Source of the DNA: Gammaproteobacteria bacterium
GTDB lineage: Bacteria; Pseudomonadota; Gammaproteobacteria; Chromatiales; Chromatiaceae
DNA length: 5,215 nt
NCBI GenBank assembly: GCA_030620735.1
Contig: JAUXDV010000153.1
Span: 1 to 5,215 of the forward strand
Direction of reading: 5' to 3'
The position numbers and the translations under genes were made by a program. The notes below the pieces were generated by a model. The model searched no databases and was not told the DNA's origin. It saw only the letters and a list, made by a program, of their open reading frames with translations. This document shows, piece after piece, positions 1 through 5,215 of this stretch (position 1 is the first letter of the stretch; every line of letters begins with the position of its first letter).

Positions 1-1098
1 TTCCAAATCATTCATCGAACTCCAGGCTACCATCGGAGTACCCTGTTTGCCGTTGATGACAATATCAATATGTGCTGCTATCGGCCCGATGGCAATCGCC
101 GAGCCTTTCAGCGCCGGAAAGGCAGGGGGCAGTCCAAGACCTGTTGTCTGGTGGCAGGCGGCACACTTGGTGTCATAGAGTTCCTTGCCCTTCGCCATTA
201 ACTCATCCTTGCTCCACACCTTGTCGGTACTGGCCTCGGCCGCTGCCGCCAGTTTGAGCGCTTTCTGCTCTTCACTCCAAACGGCAAAGCGCTGCGGTGA
301 TACGACTTCCACCACGATCGGCATGCGTGAATGCCAGGTGCCGCAAAGTTCAGCGCATTGGCCGCGGAACACCCCTTCACGATCCAGCTCTATCCAGGTC
401 TCCGTGATGTATCCTGGAATGGCGTCTTTTTTTACCGCCAGCTCAGGCACCCAGAATGCGTGCAGTACATCGGCGGAAGTGTGCAGGAAGCGGATCTTGA
501 TACCAGTGGGCAGCACCAGGCGGTTGTCCACTTCACGCAGGTAGAGATCACCGGACTGCTCTTCGGGAACGTAGCGGCTCTCTACCTTGATGCCGGAATC
601 GAGATAGTCGAATTCCCACCACCACTGGTGGCCGGTCACCTTGACGTCCATGATATTTTCATCTTCAGGGACTTCCCAGACCTTTTTCAGCACTGAATTC
701 GCCTTGCCGGCGATGGTCATATCCACCCCCAGCACCAGCACAGGGACGATAACCCATGCCCACTGGCCGAACCAGGATTTGTGAAAATGCTGGTCAGCCT
801 TATAGCCACGGCTTTTACGATGGAAATAGAGTGAATAGAACACAAATGCAAAAACAATGATCAGCAGCGCGGTGGAAACGCGCATCGTCAACATATGGAT
901 ATCGTAGATCTCCTGCGCCACCTCGCCAGCCGGTTGCGGGAAGTTGATGCCGTATTCAGCCTGCACGACTGAGACTGTCATCAGCCCGATGACCAGTAAC
1001 AAAAAGCCACTGATGATCTTCGTCAGATTCACTCTTGTATCTCTACGGTAGAGAGAAAAGCTGGAATCTTTACTCTTGTCGGTGTGGTGGTTGATCAT
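1..1098 (-). CDS. coxB: Cytochrome c oxidase subunit II with C-terminal cytochrome c domain, 3' end cut by window
   Basis: Subunit II of an aa3-type oxidase. It takes electrons from cytochrome c through the binuclear CuA centre and passes them to subunit I. From the ATG at 1098 the reading frame stays open for 366 codons to the window edge. A hydrophobic signal-like segment lies at about residues 28-47, ending in VQA before EYG. Two membrane helices follow (about 70-92 and 113-131), then the aromatic patch GHQWWWEF (156-163). The full CuA ligand set is present: H213, C248, E250, C252, H256 and M259. A heme c motif CAACH lies at 312-316 (bases 151-165), with a possible distal Met in TPMVAW near the edge. 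About 20-30 residues are probably missing at the C-terminus. The start is uncertain: the ATG has AAGAGGG 12 bases upstream, whereas a GTG at 1032 would give a more typical signal peptide directly. The frame also stays open upstream into the DUF2244-like remnant. coxA is expected just beyond the left edge. Confidence 0.96.
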   Translation of the reverse strand, partial: MINHHTDKSKDSSFSLYRRDTRVNLTKIISGFLLLVIGLMTVSVVQAEYGINFPQPAGEVAQEIYDIHMLTMRVSTALLIIVFAFVFYSLYFHRKSRGYKADQHFHKSWFGQWAWVIVPVLVLGVDMTIAGKANSVLKKVWEVPEDENIMDVKVTGHQWWWEFDYLDSGIKVESRYVPEEQSGDLYLREVDNRLVLPTGIKIRFLHTSADVLHAFWVPELAVKKDAIPGYITETWIELDREGVFRGQCAELCGTWHSRMPIVVEVVSPQRFAVWSEEQKALKLAAAAEASTDKVWSKDELMAKGKELYDTKCAACHQTTGLGLPPAFPALKGSAIAIGPIAAHIDIVINGKQGTPMVAWSSMNDLE

Positions 1099-1101
1099 TC
1101 T

Positions 1102-1380
1102 TGTTAAGCACCCTCTTATTGTGCAGCGTAGATTGTCAGCAAGCGCATCCCGCTCACTTTCGATGAGACATTTACCTATCTCTATGAACTTGCCGTGAGA
1201 GCCGATGAAAAGCCGGCTCGGATACCAGCCGGACGGATCACGCGTGTGAACTATTTTCAACCAGGCTCCGGGAAAACAGAGCTGTGGTCCATCCTCCCGG
1301 GCATCGACGACAGATACGTTGTCGGCATCGATGCGGATGGCGTTAGAGAATTGCAACGCGCAATATCGCAAATAAATTGA
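1102..1380 (-). pseudogene. DUF2244-like C-terminal fragment, in frame with coxB
   Basis: Translating this stretch on the minus strand in the coxB frame gives a coherent protein segment. Its recognisable parts are IRIDADNVSVVDARED, then FPGAW, then GWYPSRLFIGSHGKFIEIGK, then an ESERDALADNL helix. From memory this matches the C-terminal half of DUF2244 (PF10003) proteins, which end in a W-(R/K)-V strand, a PSRL.L.SHG.. core and an ER..LA..L helix. They are often encoded beside coxB in proteobacteria. The usual N-terminal part, with two membrane helices and a GAWPV..F.GLE-like stretch, is absent. Above about 1380 the frame reads through AT-rich spacer and then antisense to the lipoprotein gene, and I found no membrane-coding sequence in the other two minus frames there. 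No stop separates the fragment from the coxB ATG. I infer a truncated remnant. A short functional protein or an N-terminal extension of CoxB is less likely. Confidence 0.55.
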
Positions 1381-1403
1381 TAAAACGCAATCACTAAAAC
1401 AAG

Positions 1404-1409
1404 TATTAT
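1404..1409 (+). promoter_or_regulatory. Candidate -10 element for the lipoprotein gene
   Basis: TATTAT matches the sigma-70 -10 consensus at five of six bases and sits in an AT-rich stretch about 60 bases before the lipoprotein start. The only good -35-like hexamer, TTGATA at 1377-1382, is 21 bases away, which is longer than normal. The assignment is therefore weak. Confidence 0.22.
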
Positions 1410-1468
1410 TGCTATTTAGATTTACTGTACGGGGAAAACTATGGCCAGCTCCATCAAAAGAGGCTTCT

Positions 1469-2002
1469 ATGAAAATTTCCATACTATCAACCCTGCTTCT
1501 GTCGGTTTCCCTACTTCTGTGCGCCTGCGAATCTGGAAAGCAGGACTACACAAAAGGCTCTGAGATCTTTCCTCCACGCAGCATCGACTATGCTGCGCTG
1601 TGGCAATTGAATGGCCTGGGAATCAATCCTGCATTTTTCAGGGATCACTGGAGCCTGGTCATCATTGAAGATGCGGGCTGCCGGCAGGCGTGTATGCAGC
1701 GGCTTGCGTTGATCGCCGCCGTCGACAACGTGCAACGGCTGTTTGTCGCCGCCGATGCGGCCACGCATGAGCAGATGCGCAACATCGCGAACCATGCCCC
1801 TGGTGTGGAGGTCGCCATGGGCACGACAGCCGCTTCGATTGACAGCTTCCGCAGGCAGCTCTCCGCCGGGGATTTCGACAACGATAAAACATCACACCCT
1901 GTCTATCTCATCTCTCCTGCTGTTGAGGTAGTTCTTACCTACCCGGGCAATGGTGAGGCCGCAGGTCTGCAAAAGGAGCTGCAGAGATTGCGCGCTCAAT
2001 GA
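1469..2002 (+). CDS. Small lipoprotein with Sco-like CX3C motif, probable thioredoxin fold
   Basis: This is a 177-residue predicted lipoprotein. The N-terminus is a short hydrophobic signal ending in a lipobox L-C-A-C, so C20 would be lipidated. The next residue is Glu, which favours the outer membrane. A thioredoxin-like pattern follows: WSLVII strand (61-66), C71-R-Q-A-C75, a helix, QRLFVAAD strand (89-96) and HPVYLISP (143-150). The CX3C spacing and the late His before YLI resemble the copper-binding Sco1/SenC family, and similar proteins are found in gammaproteobacterial cox clusters. However, H143 lies closer to the YLI strand than in typical Sco proteins, so copper binding is an inference. 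The ATG at 1469 is chosen because AAGAGG (1458-1463) lies 5 bases upstream. An in-frame TTG at 1409 lacks such a site and would spoil the signal peptide. The gene is divergent from coxB, which fits a role in CuA or oxidase assembly, and lies 53 bases before mpl. The gene itself is near certain and its function is tentative. Confidence 0.82.
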   Translation: MKISILSTLLLSVSLLLCACESGKQDYTKGSEIFPPRSIDYAALWQLNGLGINPAFFRDHWSLVIIEDAGCRQACMQRLALIAAVDNVQRLFVAADAATHEQMRNIANHAPGVEVAMGTTAASIDSFRRQLSAGDFDNDKTSHPVYLISPAVEVVLTYPGNGEAAGLQKELQRLRAQ

Positions 2003-2027
2003 AAGAAGGTATGATGTTTCATCTTTC
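2001..2027 (+). repeat. Imperfect hairpin between the lipoprotein gene and mpl
   Basis: The right arm TCATCTTTC (2019-2027) is complementary to GAAAGA (2001-2006) plus TGA (2012-2014), with a five-base bulge and a TGTT loop. There is no U-tract after it, so it is not a convincing terminator. It starts at the lipoprotein stop codon and covers the start of the seven-codon mini-ORF. It could stabilise the 3' end of the lipoprotein mRNA or be chance. Confidence 0.25.
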
Positions 2028-2034
2028 TATTTAG
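2011..2034 (+). other. Possible seven-codon leader ORF upstream of mpl
   Basis: Two tandem ATG codons (2011 and 2014) open a frame reading MMFHLSI and ending at TAG (2032-2034), 21 bases before the mpl ATG. The Shine-Dalgarno-like AGAAGG (2004-2009) has workable spacing to the second ATG. It is the only good ribosome binding site between the lipoprotein stop and mpl. A regulatory or re-initiation role is speculation, and such a short frame can arise by chance. Confidence 0.2.
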
Positions 2035-2044
2035 TTCTTGTCGA

Positions 2045-2050
2045 TAAAAT
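2045..2050 (+). promoter_or_regulatory. Candidate -10 hexamer immediately upstream of mpl
   Basis: TAAAAT matches the sigma-70 -10 consensus at five of six bases. A start site about 7 bases downstream would fall at or next to the mpl ATG at 2056, predicting a leaderless or near-leaderless mRNA. The region around 2022-2027 (TCTTTC) is a poor -35 match, so this is only a candidate. Confidence 0.3.
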
Positions 2051-2055
2051 ACGAT

Positions 2056-3420
2056 ATGCACATCCACATTCTCGGAATTTGCGGAACTTTCATGGGCGGC
2101 ATCGCCCTGCTGGCCCGACAGGCCGGCCATACGGTGACGGGCTCTGACGCCAGTGTCTATCCCCCAATGAGCACCCAGCTTGAAGAGGCAGGAATCAGAC
2201 TGGTGGAGGGCTATGAGCCCGTGCACCTGCAGCCGGCGCCGGATATGGTAGTGGTCGGCAACGCCATGTCACGGGGTAATCCAGCCGTCGAATATATGCT
2301 CGACAACGGACTGCCATACACCTCGGGGCCGCAGTGGCTGTCAGAACATATTTTGAAAGATCGCTGGGTGCTGGCTGCTTCCGGAACCCACGGAAAAACA
2401 ACCACCGCCGCAATGCTGGCATGGATCCTCGAGGACGCCGGCATGGCGCCGGGTTTTCTGATCGGCGGCATTCCAAAAAACTTCGGTCTCTCCGCACGCA
2501 GTGGCGACTCACCTTTTTTCGTGGTCGAGGCAGATGAGTACGACACCGCTTTTTTCGACAAACGCTCCAAGTTCGTACACTACCGTCCACGCACCCTGAT
2601 ACTGAACAATCTTGAGTTTGACCATGCCGATATCTTCGATGATCTCGCCATGATCCAGCGCCAGTTTCATCACCTGGTGCGCATCATTCCCGGCAACGGC
2701 CTGCTGATCGCTCCTGCCGATGATCAAGCGTTGCAGGAGGTACTGGAGATGGGCAGATGGACACCACTGGAGACCCTGGGACCCGGTGGCCAGTGGCAGG
2801 CTGAGTTGCTGCATGAAGACGGCAGCGCATTCGAGGTATTACTTGAGGACAAGAGTTGTGGAACAGTCAACTGGACGCTGACGGGAGACCACAATGTGCG
2901 CAATGCGCTGGCCTCCATTGCCGCTGCGCGCCACGCCGGCGTACCTGTCGGCATTGCCATCGAGGCCCTTGCAAAATTTGAAAACGTCAAACGCCGCATG
3001 GAGCTGCGCGGAGAGGTCAACGGCATCCGCCTCTATGATGACTTCGCACACCACCCGACGGCGATTGAAACCACATTGAACGGCCTGCGCCGCAACACAG
3101 GAGATGCGCGCATCATCGCTGTTTTGGAGCCACGCTCCAATACCATGCGCATGGGAATTCATGCCGACTCACTACCGGCATCGCTTGAAGAAGCGGACCA
3201 GGTGCTGATCTTCTCTCCCGCCTCCCTTGAGTGGGACGCACACGGAGTTTTTGCACCCATGGGTGCCAAAGCGGAAATTTATGACTCAACGCAGGCGATT
3301 GTCGAACGCATAACCACACGGGCCCGCAGCGGCGATACCATCCTGGTCATGAGCAACGGTGGATTTGAAGGGATTCATCAGCGCATACTGAATGCGCTTG
3401 AGTCATCTCAGGAGAGATAG
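2056..3420 (+). CDS. mpl: UDP-N-acetylmuramate:L-alanyl-gamma-D-glutamyl-meso-diaminopimelate ligase (murein recycling)
   Basis: A cytoplasmic Mur-ligase-family enzyme. It joins recycled tripeptide L-Ala-gamma-D-Glu-meso-DAP to UDP-MurNAc using ATP, bypassing MurC, MurD and MurE. At 454 residues it is close to the E. coli enzyme (about 457). It opens with the Mpl signature HIHILGICGTFMGG (2-15), then SDASVYPPMSTQLE. The ATP-binding P-loop is SGTHGKTTT (109-117). EADEYD (158-163), NNLEFDHADIFDD (184-196), DHNVRNALA (278-286), YDDFAHHPTAI (327-337) and LEPRSNTMRMG (357-367) follow, ending with SNGGFEGIHQRIL. EADEYDTAFFDKRSKF and the start sequence separate it from MurC. The ATG at 2056 gives the family N-terminus. 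A TTG at 2038 would add six residues with no better ribosome binding site. No Shine-Dalgarno sequence precedes either start. It follows the lipoprotein gene on the same strand and ends at a strong terminator. Confidence 0.97.
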   Translation: MHIHILGICGTFMGGIALLARQAGHTVTGSDASVYPPMSTQLEEAGIRLVEGYEPVHLQPAPDMVVVGNAMSRGNPAVEYMLDNGLPYTSGPQWLSEHILKDRWVLAASGTHGKTTTAAMLAWILEDAGMAPGFLIGGIPKNFGLSARSGDSPFFVVEADEYDTAFFDKRSKFVHYRPRTLILNNLEFDHADIFDDLAMIQRQFHHLVRIIPGNGLLIAPADDQALQEVLEMGRWTPLETLGPGGQWQAELLHEDGSAFEVLLEDKSCGTVNWTLTGDHNVRNALASIAAARHAGVPVGIAIEALAKFENVKRRMELRGEVNGIRLYDDFAHHPTAIETTLNGLRRNTGDARIIAVLEPRSNTMRMGIHADSLPASLEEADQVLIFSPASLEWDAHGVFAPMGAKAEIYDSTQAIVERITTRARSGDTILVMSNGGFEGIHQRILNALESSQER

Positions 3421-3438
3421 AAGGGATACTGTACTGTT

Positions 3439-3469
3439 ATGGAGGCGCGACGAGACGCGCCTCCATTTT
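3439..3469 (+). terminator. Rho-independent terminator of mpl
   Basis: A perfect 11-bp inverted repeat, ATGGAGGCGCG (3439-3449) and CGCGCCTCCAT (3456-3466), surrounds a six-base loop (ACGAGA). It is followed by a short T-run (3466-3469), 18 bases after the mpl stop codon. The GC-rich stem makes this a convincing intrinsic terminator rightward. Leftward, the hairpin has no T-run after it, so it would stop minus-strand transcripts less well. Confidence 0.88.
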
Positions 3470-3474
3470 GAAGA

Positions 3475-3594
3475 TCAGAGAGAGCCAACCCAGAGCAGGG
3501 TTGCCGCGCTCACAACAGCTAAAATTATCAATCCAGTTACAACGCAGGAAACACAGATATTGCCAAAAAAATGGCCGGCATTTGATGTAGTCAT
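3475..3594 (-). CDS. Possible 39-residue single-pass membrane peptide
   Basis: I do not recognise this peptide. It starts MTTSNAGHFFGN. Residues 13-36 form one strongly hydrophobic segment (GLIILAVVSAATLLWV at its core), and it ends in GSL before TGA. A CVSC pair (C14 and C17) lies at the membrane entry. The ATG at 3594 has GGAG six bases upstream (3601-3604), which is good spacing. An in-frame ATG at 3606 would add four residues but lacks a ribosome binding site. The frame lies on the minus strand between two convergent genes, with an FNR-type site about 70 bases upstream, which provides a possible promoter. Against it: it is short, has no recognised homologue, and a hydrophobic frame of this size can occur by chance. 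Confidence 0.4.
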   Translation of the reverse strand: MTTSNAGHFFGNICVSCVVTGLIILAVVSAATLLWVGSL

Positions 3595-3645
3595 TCGATA
3601 CTCCATTGGTTCAATCGTATTTAGTTGAATCACTACCTGGTCACT

Positions 3646-3663
3646 TATCCGGAAACCCGGATA
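3646..3663. repeat. Perfect 7-bp hairpin in the mpl-ppsA gap
   Basis: TATCCGG (3646-3652) and CCGGATA (3657-3663) form a perfect stem with an AAAC loop. No T-run follows on either strand, so it is not a standard intrinsic terminator. It lies directly beside the FNR-type palindrome, and could be a weak ppsA 3' hairpin or a second protein-binding site. Confidence 0.4.
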
Positions 3664-3665
3664 GA

Positions 3666-3679
3666 TTGATAATTATCAA
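3666..3679. promoter_or_regulatory. Perfect FNR/Anr-type binding site
   Basis: TTGATAATTATCAA is an exact 14-bp palindrome and an exact match to the FNR/Anr/Dnr consensus TTGAT-N4-ATCAA, bound by Crp-Fnr family regulators that respond to low oxygen or nitric oxide. It lies where both flanking genes end. Rightward, TATAGC (3703-3708) is within one base of class II spacing (site centre near -41.5) and would give an RNA antisense to the end of ppsA. Leftward, TAAATA (read on the minus strand, 3618-3623) sits where a -61.5 class I promoter would need its -10, upstream of the small membrane ORF. Both -10 matches are mediocre. Fur sites can also contain GATAATTATC-like sequence, but the 19-bp Fur repeat is not complete here. 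Confidence 0.6.
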
Positions 3680-3754
3680 CTCGGACGCAGAGTGTATGCT
3701 CATATAGCATCGCAAATCAAGTGGTTTTTTCTCATCGCCAACAGAGTGGATATC

Positions 3755-5215
3755 TCAACCAGCCAGATCCTGCCAGGTATCCACGACTGTATCCGGGTTC
3801 AGGGAGATACTGCTGATGCCCCTCTGCAGCAGCCATTTCGCCATATCAGGATGATCCGAAGGTCCCTGGCCGCAAATCCCGACATACTTCCCTGCCGCAT
3901 TACAGGCGGAAATCGCCATCTCCAGCATCCCCTGTACTGCGGGATCACGCTCATCAAACAACCCCGCCACCAGGGCGGAATCCCGATCCAGCCCCAGCGT
4001 AAGCTGCGTCATATCATTGGAGCCGATGGAGAAACCATCGAAGTATTCCAGGAATTGAGCCGCCAGTATTGCGTTGGAAGGCAACTCGCACATCATAATC
4101 AGGCGCAGTCCATTCCTGCCGCGTTCAAGGCCATTCTCCCTGAGAATTTCGACAACTGCCTGCGCCTCTCCCAGGGTGCGTACAAAAGGGATCATGAGCT
4201 CGATGTTGGTAAAGCCCATTTCATCACGCACCCGCTTCATGGCCTGGCACTCGAGCTCGAAACAGTCTCGAAACTCGGCGGAGATGTAGCGTGATGCCCC
4301 CCGATAACCAATCATGGGGTTCTCCTCCCTTGGTTCGAACTGTCTGCCACCCACGAGGTTGGCGTATTCATTGGATTTGAAATCCGACATGCGCACGATC
4401 ACCGGCTGGGGATGGAAAGCGGCCGCAATGGTGGAGACACCCTCTGCGAGGCGGCTGATATAAAACTCCACCGGATCGCCATAAGCGGTGGTTTTTTCAT
4501 GGATGACTTTTTGCACATCATCACTCATCCGCCCGGCAGCCATCAACGCCTTGGGATGAATACCGATCATGTTATTGATAATGAACTCCAGCCTTGCCAG
4601 ACCGACACCCTCATGCGGAAGCTGCGCAAAGCTGAACGCCCGCTCCGGGTTGCCGACGTTCATCATAATTTTCACTGGTATATCCGGCATCTCCTGCAGC
4701 GACTGCGTGCTATGCTCGTACTCCAGCAGTCCGGCATAGATATAACCGGAATCCCCTTCGGCGCATGAGACTGTCACCTCTGCGCCGTCAGCTACTCTCT
4801 CTGTCGCATCACCGCAACCCACCACAGCAGGCACACCGAGTTCTCTGGCAATAATCGCTGCGTGGCAGGTTCTGCCGCCACGATTGGTGATAATCGCTGC
4901 AGCAATTTTCATGATGGGCTCCCAATCCGGATCGGTCATGTCGGTCAGTAATACATCACCCGCCTGGAATTCATCCATCTGCTCCAGGTTGTTGAAAATC
5001 CGCGCTGTTCCGCTGCCAATCCTGCTGCCGATAGATCTGCCTTCCGCCAGCAACTTACCTTTTTGTTTGAGCCGGTATTTCTCTATCACATTTTTCTGCC
5101 GGCTCTGCACTGTCTCGGGACGCGCCTGCACGATATAGATTTTTCCATCGATACCATCTTTGGCCCACTCGATATCCATGGGGCGCTGATAATGTCTCTC
5201 GATGGTTACCGCCAT
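3755..5215 (-). CDS. ppsA: Phosphoenolpyruvate synthase (pyruvate, water dikinase), N-terminus cut by window
   Basis: A cytoplasmic gluconeogenic enzyme that makes PEP from pyruvate and ATP, releasing AMP and phosphate. The 486 visible residues are the end of a protein of about 790. The Met at the right edge is internal, since it is followed by the end of the ATP-grasp domain (GRPMDIEW-like RPMDIEWAKD, then QARPETV). The swivelling phosphohistidine domain carries GGRTCHAAIIARELGVPAVVG, with catalytic His at visible residue 118. Thr116, two residues before it, corresponds to the Thr that PpsR phosphorylates in E. coli. The PEP/pyruvate-binding TIM barrel follows, with VIVRMSDFKSNEY (272-284), ENPMIGYRGASRY (298-310), the signature DGFSIGSNDMTQLTLGLDRD (393-412) and catalytic Cys448 in GICGQGPSDHPD. 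It ends normally in NPDTVVDTWQDLAG before TGA. All key residues are intact. It is convergent with mpl, and no clear intrinsic terminator follows it. Confidence 0.97.
   Translation of the reverse strand: MAVTIERHYQRPMDIEWAKDGIDGKIYIVQARPETVQSRQKNVIEKYRLKQKGKLLAEGRSIGSRIGSGTARIFNNLEQMDEFQAGDVLLTDMTDPDWEPIMKIAAAIITNRGGRTCHAAIIARELGVPAVVGCGDATERVADGAEVTVSCAEGDSGYIYAGLLEYEHSTQSLQEMPDIPVKIMMNVGNPERAFSFAQLPHEGVGLARLEFIINNMIGIHPKALMAAGRMSDDVQKVIHEKTTAYGDPVEFYISRLAEGVSTIAAAFHPQPVIVRMSDFKSNEYANLVGGRQFEPREENPMIGYRGASRYISAEFRDCFELECQAMKRVRDEMGFTNIELMIPFVRTLGEAQAVVEILRENGLERGRNGLRLIMMCELPSNAILAAQFLEYFDGFSIGSNDMTQLTLGLDRDSALVAGLFDERDPAVQGMLEMAISACNAAGKYVGICGQGPSDHPDMAKWLLQRGISSISLNPDTVVDTWQDLAG

Noticed and set aside
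185..696. Two overlapping plus-strand open frames of about 120 codons in the coxB region
   Set aside because: The minus strand here encodes the complete CuA domain and cytochrome c motif in one frame. The plus-strand frames are low-complexity shadows.
1195..1380. A 61-codon plus-strand frame in the coxB-lipoprotein gap
   Set aside because: The minus strand gives a coherent DUF2244-like sequence over the same bases. The plus frame has no recognisable content.
1377..1395. TTGAT and ATCAC half-sites upstream of the lipoprotein gene, resembling an FNR box
   Set aside because: The half-sites are eight bases apart instead of four and one is imperfect, so this does not fit the FNR spacing.
3610..3629. 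Inverted repeat TTCAA-N10-TTGAA upstream of the small membrane ORF
   Set aside because: Five-base arms with a ten-base gap are expected by chance in AT-rich DNA, and no known regulator fits clearly.
3696..3710. ATGCT-CATAT-AGCAT hairpin followed further on by a run of six T (3725-3730), as a possible terminator
   Set aside because: The stem is only 5 bp and the T-run starts about 15 bases beyond it, too far for an intrinsic terminator.
3692..4294. A 200-codon plus-strand open frame across the end of ppsA
   Set aside because: It lies fully antisense to well-conserved ppsA codons for most of its length, has no family features and starts at a GTG with no ribosome binding site. It is a shadow of ppsA.

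Overview
The window looks like chromosomal DNA of a respiring gammaproteobacterium. The evidence is a CuA-type cytochrome oxidase subunit II with a C-terminal cytochrome c domain, a muropeptide-recycling ligase (Mpl) and a PpsA-type phosphoenolpyruvate synthase, all at ordinary proteobacterial lengths and with moderate GC. The exact lineage cannot be read from the sequence. I saw no insertion sequence, CRISPR array, rRNA or tRNA.

Layout. Bases 1-1098 (minus strand) hold most of coxB, whose 3' end lies beyond the left edge. Upstream of it, in the same reading frame with no stop between, is the C-terminal half of what looks like a DUF2244 protein (about 1102-1380). Its N-terminal membrane half is missing, so I read it as a remnant. 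On the plus strand, divergent from these, lie a small lipoprotein with a Sco-like CX3C motif (1469-2002) and then mpl (2056-3420). mpl ends at a strong intrinsic terminator (3439-3469). From the right edge, ppsA runs leftward (3755-5215) and lacks about its first 300 residues. The 334-base gap between the convergent mpl and ppsA genes holds a possible 39-residue membrane peptide on the minus strand (3475-3594), a short hairpin (3646-3663) and a perfect FNR/Anr-type palindrome (3666-3679).

How the parts may work together. coxB and the CX3C lipoprotein fit one theme, aerobic respiration and copper-site assembly. mpl (cell-wall recycling) and ppsA (gluconeogenesis) are housekeeping genes with no evident link to it. 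The least explained part is the mpl-ppsA gap. Both flanking genes end there, so a consensus anaerobic-regulator site has no annotated target. This suggests an overlooked transcript, either the tiny membrane peptide or an RNA antisense to the 3' end of ppsA. A second oddity is the start of mpl, which lacks a ribosome binding site and has a -10-like hexamer placed so that the mRNA could be leaderless. No wholly new multi-gene system is visible.
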